A DNA stretch of 15,049 nt from an uncultured Selenomonadales bacterium (GTDB taxonomy: Bacteria > Bacillota > Negativicutes > Selenomonadales > Selenomonadaceae): assembly GCA_947167555.1 (NCBI GenBank), contig CAMVIO010000025.1:1-15049 (forward strand), given 5' to 3'. Position 1 is the first letter of the stretch, and the number at the start of each line of letters is the position of its first letter. Below, piece by piece: positions 7,660 through 13,922 of the stretch. A program made the translations under genes and the position numbers. The notes below the pieces were generated by a model that made no database searches, was not told the DNA's origin, and worked only from the letters and a program-made list of their open reading frames with translations.

Positions 7660-7690
7660 AAGGAAAACAGTTGACGCTGTTTTCCTTTTT
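7660..7690 (+). terminator. Intrinsic terminator between proB and proA
   Basis: AAGGAAAACAG (7660-7670) and its exact complement (7677-7687) form an 11-bp stem with the loop TTGACG, followed by T-rich sequence (TTTTT, C, then seven T) up to the proA ribosome binding site. It should stop transcripts arriving from obgE-yhbY-proB. It is overlapped by a promoter. Confidence 0.85.
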
Positions 7691-7712
7691 TCTTTTTTTG
7701 GAGGAATTACTC

Positions 7713-8972
7713 ATGAATGATATAGAAAAAATCGTGCGCGAACAGGCGCGGGCGGCGAAGAAGGCTTCCCGACGACTGGCGGTGACGTCTTCTGCCGTGA
7801 AGGACGCGGCGCTTCGCGCGATGGCGGACGCATTGGAAAAAAACGCGGCCGTGATTCTCGCGGCGAACGACGAGGATATGGCGGCGGCGAGGGAAAAAGG
7901 CACGCCTGACGCGATGCTTGATCGCCTGATGCTTGATGAGAAACGGATTCGCAGCATGGCGGATGGCCTTCGTCAGACGGCCATGCTGCCCAATCCGATC
8001 GGCGAGGGTGAGATGGAAACGATTCGCCCGAACGGGCTGGAGATTCGTCGCGTGAAAGTGCCGATCGGCGTCATCGGCATCATTTATGAGGCGCGCCCGA
8101 ATGTGACGGCGGACGCCGCCGCGCTTTGCCTGAAATCGGGAAACGCGGTGATATTGCGCGGCGGCTCGGAAGCCCTGAAGTCGAACCGCGCCATCAGCTC
8201 GATCCTGGCGGAAGCCGCTGAAAAAGAAGGGGTGCCGGAGGGCGCGCTGCAATTCATCGACAGCGCGAGCCGCGACGCGGTGGGAGTGATGATGAGCCTG
8301 ACCGGTCTTCTTGACTTAATCATTCCTCGCGGCGGCGCGGGGCTGATCCAGCGCGTGGTCACGGAAAGCGCCGTGCCGGTCATCGAGACCGGCGCGGGGA
8401 TTTGCCATACGTTTGTGGACGAGAGCGCCGACCTCGACATGGCGCTCCGCATCGCGCTGAACGCGAAAACGTCGCGCCCAGCCGTCTGCAACGCGATGGA
8501 GACGCTATTGGTGCATGAGAGCGTCGCGAAGGAATTCCTGCCGAAAATGGCGGCGGCCATGCGGGAAAAAAACGTCGAGCTTCGCGGCGACGCGGCGGTG
8601 CGGACCGTCGTGCCGGACATGGCCGAGGCGTCGGACGAGGATTGGGCGACGGAATATGACGACCTGATCCTTTCCGTCAAGGTCGTGAAAGACCTCGACG
8701 AGGCGATTTCTCATATCAATCGTTACAATACAGGCCATTCGGAGACAATCGTGACGAACGATCTCAATCATGCCCACCGTTTCCAGCGTGAGGTGGATGC
8801 GGCGGCGGTCTATGTGAACGCGTCCACGCGATTCACCGACGGTTTTGAGTTCGGCTTCGGCGCGGAGATCGGAATCAGCACCCAAAAGCTCCACGCGCGC
8901 GGCCCGATGGGGCTGAACGAGCTGACCAGCACGAAGTATCTGATTTTCGGCGAGGGGCAGATCCGCGGATGA
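7713..8972 (+). CDS. proA: Glutamate-5-semialdehyde dehydrogenase (gamma-glutamyl phosphate reductase)
   Basis: ProA reduces glutamyl 5-phosphate with NADPH to glutamate 5-semialdehyde, the second step of proline synthesis. ATG 7713 is chosen because GGAGG at 7700-7704 lies eight bases upstream and it gives the usual 419 residues; the in-frame start at 7671 lies in the terminator loop. The aldehyde dehydrogenase fold is evident, with IIYEARPNVT near residues 125-134 and the catalytic Cys259 in SRPAVCNAMETLLVH. The C-terminal block FGFGAEIGISTQKLHARGP is highly conserved in ProA. The stop overlaps the start of a 50-codon gene (ATGA), suggesting that the following genes are read with proA. No proC is in this window. 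Confidence 0.97.
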   Translation: MNDIEKIVREQARAAKKASRRLAVTSSAVKDAALRAMADALEKNAAVILAANDEDMAAAREKGTPDAMLDRLMLDEKRIRSMADGLRQTAMLPNPIGEGEMETIRPNGLEIRRVKVPIGVIGIIYEARPNVTADAAALCLKSGNAVILRGGSEALKSNRAISSILAEAAEKEGVPEGALQFIDSASRDAVGVMMSLTGLLDLIIPRGGAGLIQRVVTESAVPVIETGAGICHTFVDESADLDMALRIALNAKTSRPAVCNAMETLLVHESVAKEFLPKMAAAMREKNVELRGDAAVRTVVPDMAEASDEDWATEYDDLILSVKVVKDLDEAISHINRYNTGHSETIVTNDLNHAHRFQREVDAAAVYVNASTRFTDGFEFGFGAEIGISTQKLHARGPMGLNELTSTKYLIFGEGQIRG

Positions 8973-9121
8973 GTTTGTCGGATTATATTTCGTCGTTTCG
9001 GGACGCGTGGCGCGACCCGAAAAACCGCTATGATATGATGGACGCGGTGCGGGCGGTGCTGATCGTCGCGGCGACGATGGCGCTGGCCACGGGGGCGGCG
9101 ATGTTCGTGTTTGGGAAATGA
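8969..9121 (+). CDS. Small hypothetical membrane protein (50 residues)
   Basis: I do not recognise this gene. It begins at ATG 8969, overlapping the proA stop (ATGA), and ends at TGA 9119-9121, 10 bases before nadD. GAGGGG at 8952-8957 could serve as ribosome binding site. The product starts MSLSDYISSF, has a polar stretch with RDAWRDPKNRYD (11-22), then one hydrophobic helix at about residues 28-48, and ends in FGK. The charge pattern suggests the N-terminus is inside the cell. Codon use is as GC-rich as its neighbours. The exact fit between proA and nadD, leaving almost no gap, supports a real gene. A chance ORF remains possible. Confidence 0.65.
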   Translation: MSLSDYISSFRDAWRDPKNRYDMMDAVRAVLIVAATMALATGAAMFVFGK

Positions 9122-9130
9122 GGGGGCTCT

Positions 9131-9745
9131 ATGGCTGAGAAAAAACATCGCGTCGGCCTTCTGGGCGGCACCTTCGACCCGATCCATATCGGCCATCTGA
9201 TGCTGGCCGAGGCGGTGAGGGACGAGTACGAGCTGGAACAGGTGCTGTTCATTCCCGCCGCGCAGCCGCCGCATAAATTGGGGCGCAAAATTTCTCCCGC
9301 CGAGGATCGCTACATGATGACGGTGCTGGCGACCTGCTCGAATCCCACCTTCGAGGTTTCGGATATAGAGATGCGCCGGGAGGGGCCGTCCTACAGCGTC
9401 GACACAGTGCGCGCGCTTTTGCGCGCGTCGGGCGGCGACACCGAGTATTTCTTCATCGCGGGCACCGACATCGTCCGAGAGATCCATACATGGGAGCGTA
9501 TCGAGGAGCTGCTTTCCATCTGCCCGTTCATTGCGGCGTCGCGTCCCGGCTGCCGTCCCGACGTGGAGAAGACCCGCGCGCTTTTGGGCGACCTCGGCGT
9601 GCGGCAGATTCATCTGCTCAATACGCCGGAGCTGGAGATCTCGTCGACGGATATACGCGAGCGCGTCGCCCGCGGGGCTTCGATCCGGTACATCGTTCCC
9701 CGTGAGGTGGAGCAGTATATTTACAAAAAAGGTCTGTATCGCTGA
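9131..9745 (+). CDS. nadD: Nicotinate-nucleotide adenylyltransferase
   Basis: NadD joins nicotinate mononucleotide and ATP to deamido-NAD, a required step for NAD synthesis. The 204-residue length is standard. The nucleotidyltransferase motif GGTFDPIHIGH spans residues 12-22, with the H-x-G-H catalytic histidines at 19 and 22. The C-terminal motif SSTDIR at 171-176 is the ISSTxIR phosphate-binding block. AGGGGG at 9121-9126 precedes the ATG. The gene follows the small membrane ORF by nine bases and its stop overlaps the yqeK start (ATGA-type TGATG junction). The nadD-yqeK-rsfS order is widely conserved in Firmicutes. Confidence 0.97.
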   Translation: MAEKKHRVGLLGGTFDPIHIGHLMLAEAVRDEYELEQVLFIPAAQPPHKLGRKISPAEDRYMMTVLATCSNPTFEVSDIEMRREGPSYSVDTVRALLRASGGDTEYFFIAGTDIVREIHTWERIEELLSICPFIAASRPGCRPDVEKTRALLGDLGVRQIHLLNTPELEISSTDIRERVARGASIRYIVPREVEQYIYKKGLYR

Positions 9746-10326
9746 TGGATTACGAGGAAATGAAACGGGAGCTTTCCCGCCGCCTGAAAAAAAGCCGGTA
9801 TGAGCATTCGCTGGGCGTCGCGGACACGGCGGCGTTTCTCGCGCGGCGATTCGGCGTGGACGAATCTCGGGCGCGCTTGGCGGGGCTTCTCCACGACTGC
9901 GCGCGGGAGTTCCCGAACGAAGCGATGACGGCGGAGGCGGATGCGCGGGACATCGGGTACGGCGAAGTCGAGCGGGCGATGCCGCTGCTCTTGCACGCGC
10001 CGTTGGGAGCCTATGTTGCCCGTGAGGTTTATGGCGTGGAGGACGCCGAAATCCTGCGGGCGATTGCGAGGCATACGGTGGGCGGAACAGCGATGACGGC
10101 TCTTGACAAGATCATTTATTTCGCGGATATGATGGAGCCGACGCGGGACTATCCGGGCGTCGAGGCGCTTCGTGACCTCGCGCGAAGCGCTTCGCTGGAC
10201 GAGATGACGCTGGCGGGGCTGACGCGTTCCATCGCGTTCGTATTGGAAAAAGGCCATTTGATTCATCCGGATACGGTGCTGGCGAGGAACGAGCTTTTGC
10301 TGGCCTGCCGGAGTAAGGACTTGTGA
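9745..10326 (+). CDS. yqeK: HD-domain hydrolase YqeK (symmetrical Ap4A hydrolase family)
   Basis: YqeK-type HD proteins split diadenosine tetraphosphate (Ap4A) symmetrically to ADP and take the place of ApaH in many Firmicutes. The 193-residue protein keeps the expected metal ligands: His21 (YEHSLGVA), His50-Asp51 (LLHDCARE), His84 (LLHAP), His110 (IARHTVG) and Asp128 (IYFADMMEP). Its ATG shares a base with the nadD stop, so the two are translationally coupled. Ap4A is a stress-linked dinucleotide; placing its hydrolase with NAD synthesis and RsfS fits a growth-control unit. The LCP gene follows after 36 bases. Confidence 0.93.
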   Translation: MDYEEMKRELSRRLKKSRYEHSLGVADTAAFLARRFGVDESRARLAGLLHDCAREFPNEAMTAEADARDIGYGEVERAMPLLLHAPLGAYVAREVYGVEDAEILRAIARHTVGGTAMTALDKIIYFADMMEPTRDYPGVEALRDLARSASLDEMTLAGLTRSIAFVLEKGHLIHPDTVLARNELLLACRSKDL

Positions 10327-10362
10327 AAGATTAAATGAACAGGTTATAGGAGAGGGGGCGCG

Positions 10363-11373
10363 ATGACGAAAAAGCACAGCGAAACGCGGAACAATATCCG
10401 CGCGAAACGCAGGAAACGTCTGCTTCGCGCGATTCTCGGCCTTTTCAAGCTCGCGCTGCTCCTTTGCGTACTCGCCGCCGTCGGCTGGGGATCGTGGCTG
10501 GAGCTTTGCAGGGGCGCGGCGGTTTACCGCAAATATTACGCAAAATATGAGGATTATCGGGAACGGCGGGACGCGGAACGCGTGCCGATGGACGAGAAGT
10601 TCGAAGCGTATATGAATATCCTGGTGCTCGGCGTGGACAGGGGCGGCGATTTCGGCGGCGGTCACGCGGACACCATGCTGCTCGTCAGCCTTGACAACGC
10701 GTCCGGAAAAGTGCGCGTCATCTCGATTCCGCGCGGTACGGTGGTGACGGCGGCGGACGGCAAGACGTGGGAAAAGCTCGGTGAAAAATATTCCGAGGTC
10801 GGCGTCTCGGGCATGATTGACGCGGTGCGGAACCTGTTGGGTGTTTCCGTTCACTATTACGCCGTTCTCGACGCGAAATCCTTTGGCAGCTTCATCGACG
10901 CGCTGGGCGGGATTGACGCTTATGTGGAAATGCGCATGGATTACGAGGATCCGGAGCTCGGGCTTTCCATCCATATCCCGCAGGGCGTCCAACATATGAA
11001 CGGCGAAGTCGCGCAAAAATATCTGCGGTTCCGCAGCGGTGAGCTGGGCGACGTCGGACGCGTCCAGCGGCAGCATCGCTTCATGAAAGCCCTTTACGAA
11101 CGGATCTTGAACGTGAATACGCTGGGCCACTTGCCGGCGCTGATGAAGATTTTGCAGGAGCAGGTCGATACCAATGTCGAGGTTTGGGACAGCGCGCATC
11201 TGGCGGAGGTATTGCAGGGGCTTTCCAAGGAAGACCCGGAGACCGTCATGCTGCCGGGGTATCCTTACGCGGGCGACGAAAGCATCTGGATGCCCGACAA
11301 GGAGCTGACAGCGGCAAAGATGAAAACGCTTTTCCCGAAGGCGGAGGAAAATGCGTCGGAAGGGAACACATAA
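10363..11373 (+). CDS. LCP family (LytR-CpsA-Psr) membrane-anchored protein
   Basis: LCP proteins transfer undecaprenyl-pyrophosphate-linked polymers onto peptidoglycan outside the membrane. This 336-residue protein has a basic N-terminus, one membrane helix at about 21-46 and an LCP domain from about 84 to 250. Conserved parts include LVLGVD (87-92), LGVSVHYYAVLD, and the block with Arg222, Arg224, Asp230, Arg233, Arg236 and Gln237. Two usual signatures are changed: R-S-D-T reads H101-A-D-T, and P-R-D-T reads P123-R-G125-T. The C-terminal part (about 255-325) ends in a short acidic tail. AGGAGAGGGGG at 10348-10358 is a strong ribosome binding site. It interrupts the usual yqeK-rsfS pair. Family assignment is firm; substrate unknown. 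Confidence 0.88.
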   Translation: MTKKHSETRNNIRAKRRKRLLRAILGLFKLALLLCVLAAVGWGSWLELCRGAAVYRKYYAKYEDYRERRDAERVPMDEKFEAYMNILVLGVDRGGDFGGGHADTMLLVSLDNASGKVRVISIPRGTVVTAADGKTWEKLGEKYSEVGVSGMIDAVRNLLGVSVHYYAVLDAKSFGSFIDALGGIDAYVEMRMDYEDPELGLSIHIPQGVQHMNGEVAQKYLRFRSGELGDVGRVQRQHRFMKALYERILNVNTLGHLPALMKILQEQVDTNVEVWDSAHLAEVLQGLSKEDPETVMLPGYPYAGDESIWMPDKELTAAKMKTLFPKAEENASEGNT

Positions 11374-11389
11374 AGCAGGACAGACAAAG

Positions 11390-11405
11390 AGGAGGAACGC
11401 ATTTG
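11390..11405 (+). promoter_or_regulatory. Ribosome binding site that sets the TTG start of rsfS
   Basis: AGGAGG at 11390-11395 is followed after seven bases by TTG 11403, the same geometry as for yhbY. All upstream in-frame starts lie within the LCP gene. Confidence 0.85.
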
Positions 11406-11753
11406 TTTGCAACATCGAAGGAACTGGCTTTGGCGATTGCCGAAGCGGCGAGTAGCAAGAAAGCGCATGACATCGTCCTGATGAAAATGGAAGGGCTGAC
11501 GGTCGCGACCGATTATTTCGTCGTCTGCTCGGCGAACACGACCACTCAGACCCGCGCTATCGCGGACGCGGTTGAGGAACAGCTGGAGGAGGCGGGTGTG
11601 ACCTTCAGTCATAAGGAAGGCTACCGTGAAGGCGAATGGATCCTGATGGATTATGGCGACTGCGTGCTGCACGTCTTCACCCGCGGCAGCCGTGAATATT
11701 ACGCGCTGGAGCAGCTCTGGGGCGACGCGGAGTTGACGCCTTTTGAGGATTGA
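11403..11753 (+). CDS. rsfS: Ribosome silencing factor RsfS (Iojap family)
   Basis: RsfS binds ribosomal protein L14 (uL14) on the 50S subunit and blocks joining with 30S when nutrients are short. The 116-residue product shows the family blocks ATDYFVVCSA, a central helix with RAIADAVEEQ, the EGYREGEWILMDYGDCVLHVF core, and the REYYALEQLW region. Length is typical. The reading frame is open far upstream into the LCP gene, but the TTG start with AGGAGG gives the correct N-terminus. It is followed after three bases by the S1-domain gene and belongs to the proA-nadD-yqeK transcription unit as far as can be seen, since no terminator is evident between them. Confidence 0.95.
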   Translation: MFATSKELALAIAEAASSKKAHDIVLMKMEGLTVATDYFVVCSANTTTQTRAIADAVEEQLEEAGVTFSHKEGYREGEWILMDYGDCVLHVFTRGSREYYALEQLWGDAELTPFED

Positions 11754-11756
11754 GTC

Positions 11757-12701
11757 ATGACCACAGGGCAAAACCATACGCCGGAATCCGGGGAAGAACA
11801 GCAAATCCCCACGCGTAAACGCCGGAGTGTCCATGAGGGCATGGTGGCGACCATGCGCGTCGTGCGTCTCGGTGAAATGGGCGCGTTTCTCGACGCGGAA
11901 ACGGGCAATACCAGCGACGACGTGCTTTTGCATACGCAGCAGCAGACGTCGACCGTCGCCGTCGGCGACGAGGTCGAGGTCTTCCTTTACCGCGACCCGA
12001 AGCGCCGTTTGACCGCCAGCATGCGCGTGCCGAAAATGAAGGAAGGCCAGATTGCGCGCATGAAAGTCGTCAACGTCAGCAAGGACGGCGCGTTCCTTGA
12101 CGTCGGCGCGGAGCGGGGCATCTTCATGCCTTTCGCCGGGATGCGCGGGCGGCCCCGGATCGGCGAGCGCGTCTGGGCGAAGCTCTACACCGACAAGTCG
12201 GGACGCCTGGCCGTGACCATGGAGGTCGAGGACGAGATGCGCCGCGCATCGAAGCCCGCCGAGGGGGTCAAGGTCGGCGACACGGTGACAGGGGAAATCT
12301 ACAACTATACCGACAAGGGCGCGTTCCTGTTTTCACGGGAGCGGTTCATCGTTTTCATTGACAATAAGGAAATGAAGACGCGTCCGCGGGTCGGCGAGAC
12401 CGTCACGGCGCGTGTGACCTTCCTGCGGGAGGACGGGCGGCTCAACGCCTCGCTTCGCGAGATCAAGGAAAAGGCGATGGTGACGGACAGCGACGCGATC
12501 CTCGCGCTGATGCGCGAGCGTCACGGGCGGATGCCATACAGCGACGCGACCTCGCCGGAAATCATCCGCGACAAGTTCGGCGTCAGCAAGGCCGCGTTCA
12601 AGCGCGCCCTCGGTCATCTGCTGAAGGAAGGAAAGATCGAGCAGCGGGACGGCTGGACATGGCTGACAGGGGAAAATATCGAAGAATTGAAAAAGAAATG
12701 A
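11757..12701 (+). CDS. cvfB: S1 RNA-binding protein of the CvfB/YitL family
   Basis: CvfB (S. aureus) and YitL (Bacillus) are RNA-binding proteins with S1 domains and a winged helix; CvfB affects virulence gene expression. This 314-residue protein has three S1-like barrels at about 28-95, 96-165 (EGQIARMKVVNVSKDGAFLD) and 172-240 (VGDTVTGEIYNYTDKGAFLF). A winged-helix region follows at about 247-308, ending in DGWTWL. The first 27 residues are polar and unlike the family; ATG 11841 or 11853 could be the real start, although ATG 11757 lies only three bases after rsfS, as expected for a coupled gene. The gene symbol is by family resemblance. No clear terminator follows before the cheV promoter. 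Confidence 0.82.
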   Translation: MTTGQNHTPESGEEQQIPTRKRRSVHEGMVATMRVVRLGEMGAFLDAETGNTSDDVLLHTQQQTSTVAVGDEVEVFLYRDPKRRLTASMRVPKMKEGQIARMKVVNVSKDGAFLDVGAERGIFMPFAGMRGRPRIGERVWAKLYTDKSGRLAVTMEVEDEMRRASKPAEGVKVGDTVTGEIYNYTDKGAFLFSRERFIVFIDNKEMKTRPRVGETVTARVTFLREDGRLNASLREIKEKAMVTDSDAILALMRERHGRMPYSDATSPEIIRDKFGVSKAAFKRALGHLLKEGKIEQRDGWTWLTGENIEELKKK

Positions 12702-12709
12702 AGAAAGCG

Positions 12710-12739
12710 TTGTAAAATTTCTGACAGCTATGATATAAT
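12710..12739 (+). promoter_or_regulatory. Promoter for cheV
   Basis: TTGTAA (12710-12715), an 18-base spacer, then a perfect TATAAT (12734-12739). Transcription should begin near 12746, leaving a leader of about 118 bases before cheV. That leader contains a short hairpin, GTCCC/GGGAC at 12825-12829 and 12836-12840, but no riboswitch that I recognise. It looks like a housekeeping rather than a flagellar sigma promoter. Confidence 0.75.
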
Positions 12740-12863
12740 ACAAAGAGACTTGTGCGATAAACCTTTTTTTACGGAAAGCAGGAAATTTTTCGCGCATGGC
12801 GAATAGAAATCGTAGAGAACCTTTGTCCCTGTTTCGGGACGGGGAGATTGTGGGGGCGATTGC

Positions 12864-13799
12864 ATGGCAGAGGACAAAAAAGGCATCCTTCTGGAAACAG
12901 GGACGAACGAATTTGAAATCGTCGAGTTCGGCATTGGCGACGTCAACTACGGAATCAACGTCGCGAAGGTGCGCGAGGTCATCACGGCGGCGGATTTCCC
13001 GGTCACGGAAATGCCGCAGGCCCATCCGTATATCGACGGCCTTTTCACGTTGCGCGGGCGCTCCATGCCGCTCGTCAATCTGCCGCGCTGCCTGAACGTC
13101 GGAGGGACGGAACGCGCGAAGAATATCATCGTCACAGAAATCAACGCTTACTATATCGGCTTCCTCGTCGACAACGTGTCCCGTATCCATCGCGTATCGT
13201 GGAAGGACATGGAGCCGGCGCCGGAGGTCGGCGACCAGTCCCGCGTCGTCGGCATCGTGAAGTTCGGCGAGAAGATCGTATTGCTGCTCGACTTTGAGAC
13301 GATCATCGCCGAGGTCAATCCGGAAATCAACGCGAAGCTGACCACCTTCGAGGAAGCCGAGGCCGACCTGAAGGAACGCCGCTCGAAGGAGCATATCGTT
13401 GTCGCCGAGGACTCGCCGATGTTGCGCGATCTGTTGACCACGACGCTGCATGAGTCAGGCTACAACTATGTGAAGCCGTATTCCAACGGCAAAGAGGCGT
13501 GGGATTACCTCGAAGCGTTGGCGAAGAAAGACGCGCCGATCGAGAGCCTCGTCCGCCTCGTCGTCACCGATATCGAAATGCCGCAGATGGACGGCCATCG
13601 CTTGCTGAAGCTGATTCGCGAGAATGATCGTCTGCATGACATCCCCGTCGTGCTCTTCTCTTCCCTGATCAATGAAGAAATGCGCCGCAAAGGCGACGAG
13701 CTCGGCGCGAACGGCCAGATTGCGAAACCGGAGATTAACCAGCTCATCGGCCTCTTGGACGACCTCATTTTCGGCATCAAGAAAAAACAGGAAGATTGA
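12864..13799 (+). CDS. cheV: Chemotaxis protein CheV (CheW-receiver fusion)
   Basis: CheV couples chemoreceptors to the kinase CheA through its CheW domain, and its receiver domain, phosphorylated by CheA, tunes adaptation. The 311-residue protein has a CheW domain at about 12-160 (INVAKVREVI, HPYIDGLFTLRGR) and a receiver domain at about 177-305. Receiver residues are intact: Glu182-Asp183 acidic pair, phosphoacceptor Asp236 (VVTDIEMPQMDG), Ser266/Ser267 at the switch position and Lys288 (IAKPE). The start ATG 12864 has GTGGGGG at 12850-12856 as a modest ribosome binding site. It stands alone, with its own promoter and terminator and no other che or flagellar gene in the window. This suggests a motile organism. 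Confidence 0.95.
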   Translation: MAEDKKGILLETGTNEFEIVEFGIGDVNYGINVAKVREVITAADFPVTEMPQAHPYIDGLFTLRGRSMPLVNLPRCLNVGGTERAKNIIVTEINAYYIGFLVDNVSRIHRVSWKDMEPAPEVGDQSRVVGIVKFGEKIVLLLDFETIIAEVNPEINAKLTTFEEAEADLKERRSKEHIVVAEDSPMLRDLLTTTLHESGYNYVKPYSNGKEAWDYLEALAKKDAPIESLVRLVVTDIEMPQMDGHRLLKLIRENDRLHDIPVVLFSSLINEEMRRKGDELGANGQIAKPEINQLIGLLDDLIFGIKKKQED

Positions 13800-13809
13800 A
13801 AAAACAAAG

Positions 13810-13843
13810 CCGCCGCGTGAAAAATTCGCGTGGCGGTTTTTTT
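13810..13843 (+). terminator. Intrinsic terminator after cheV
   Basis: CCGCCGCGTGAA (13810-13821) pairs with 13825-13836 (12 pairs, one G-U) around an AAA loop, followed by seven T (13837-13843). It begins ten bases after the cheV stop. Confidence 0.92.
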
Positions 13844-13852
13844 GTGAAAATT

Positions 13853-13881
13853 TTGCCTCATAGCGGCGGATGTGGTATGAT
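13853..13881 (+). promoter_or_regulatory. Promoter for the glycosyltransferase gene
   Basis: TTGCCT (13853-13858), a 17-base spacer and TATGAT (13876-13881), with a TG at 13873-13874 forming an extended -10. The block 13871-13882 matches the rplU promoter -10 block (3681-3692) at 11 of 12 positions. Transcription should begin near 13888. Confidence 0.75.
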
Positions 13882-13922
13882 AGGCAAGGTTATATATTTT
13901 CGCATACGGAGAAGGGGATTTC

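Noticed and set aside
7602..7712. T-box riboswitch controlling proline genes
   Set aside because: The gap is too short, lacks the conserved T-box sequence and specifier stem, and contains only a single simple terminator hairpin.
9721..11415. Minus-strand ORF (564 codons) opposite yqeK and the LCP gene
   Set aside because: It spans two well-supported plus-strand genes and their gap, and its His/Arg-rich product resembles no family; a composition artefact.
12746..12863. c-di-GMP (GEMM) riboswitch in the cheV leader
   Set aside because: Motility genes often carry one, but the leader does not show the conserved GEMM core bases that I would expect.
12796..13095. Plus-strand ORF (99 codons) beginning in the cheV leader
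   Set aside because: It runs out of frame into the CheW domain of cheV, turns into Arg/Ser-rich sequence and has no ribosome binding site; it is a shadow, although a short leader peptide cannot be fully excluded.
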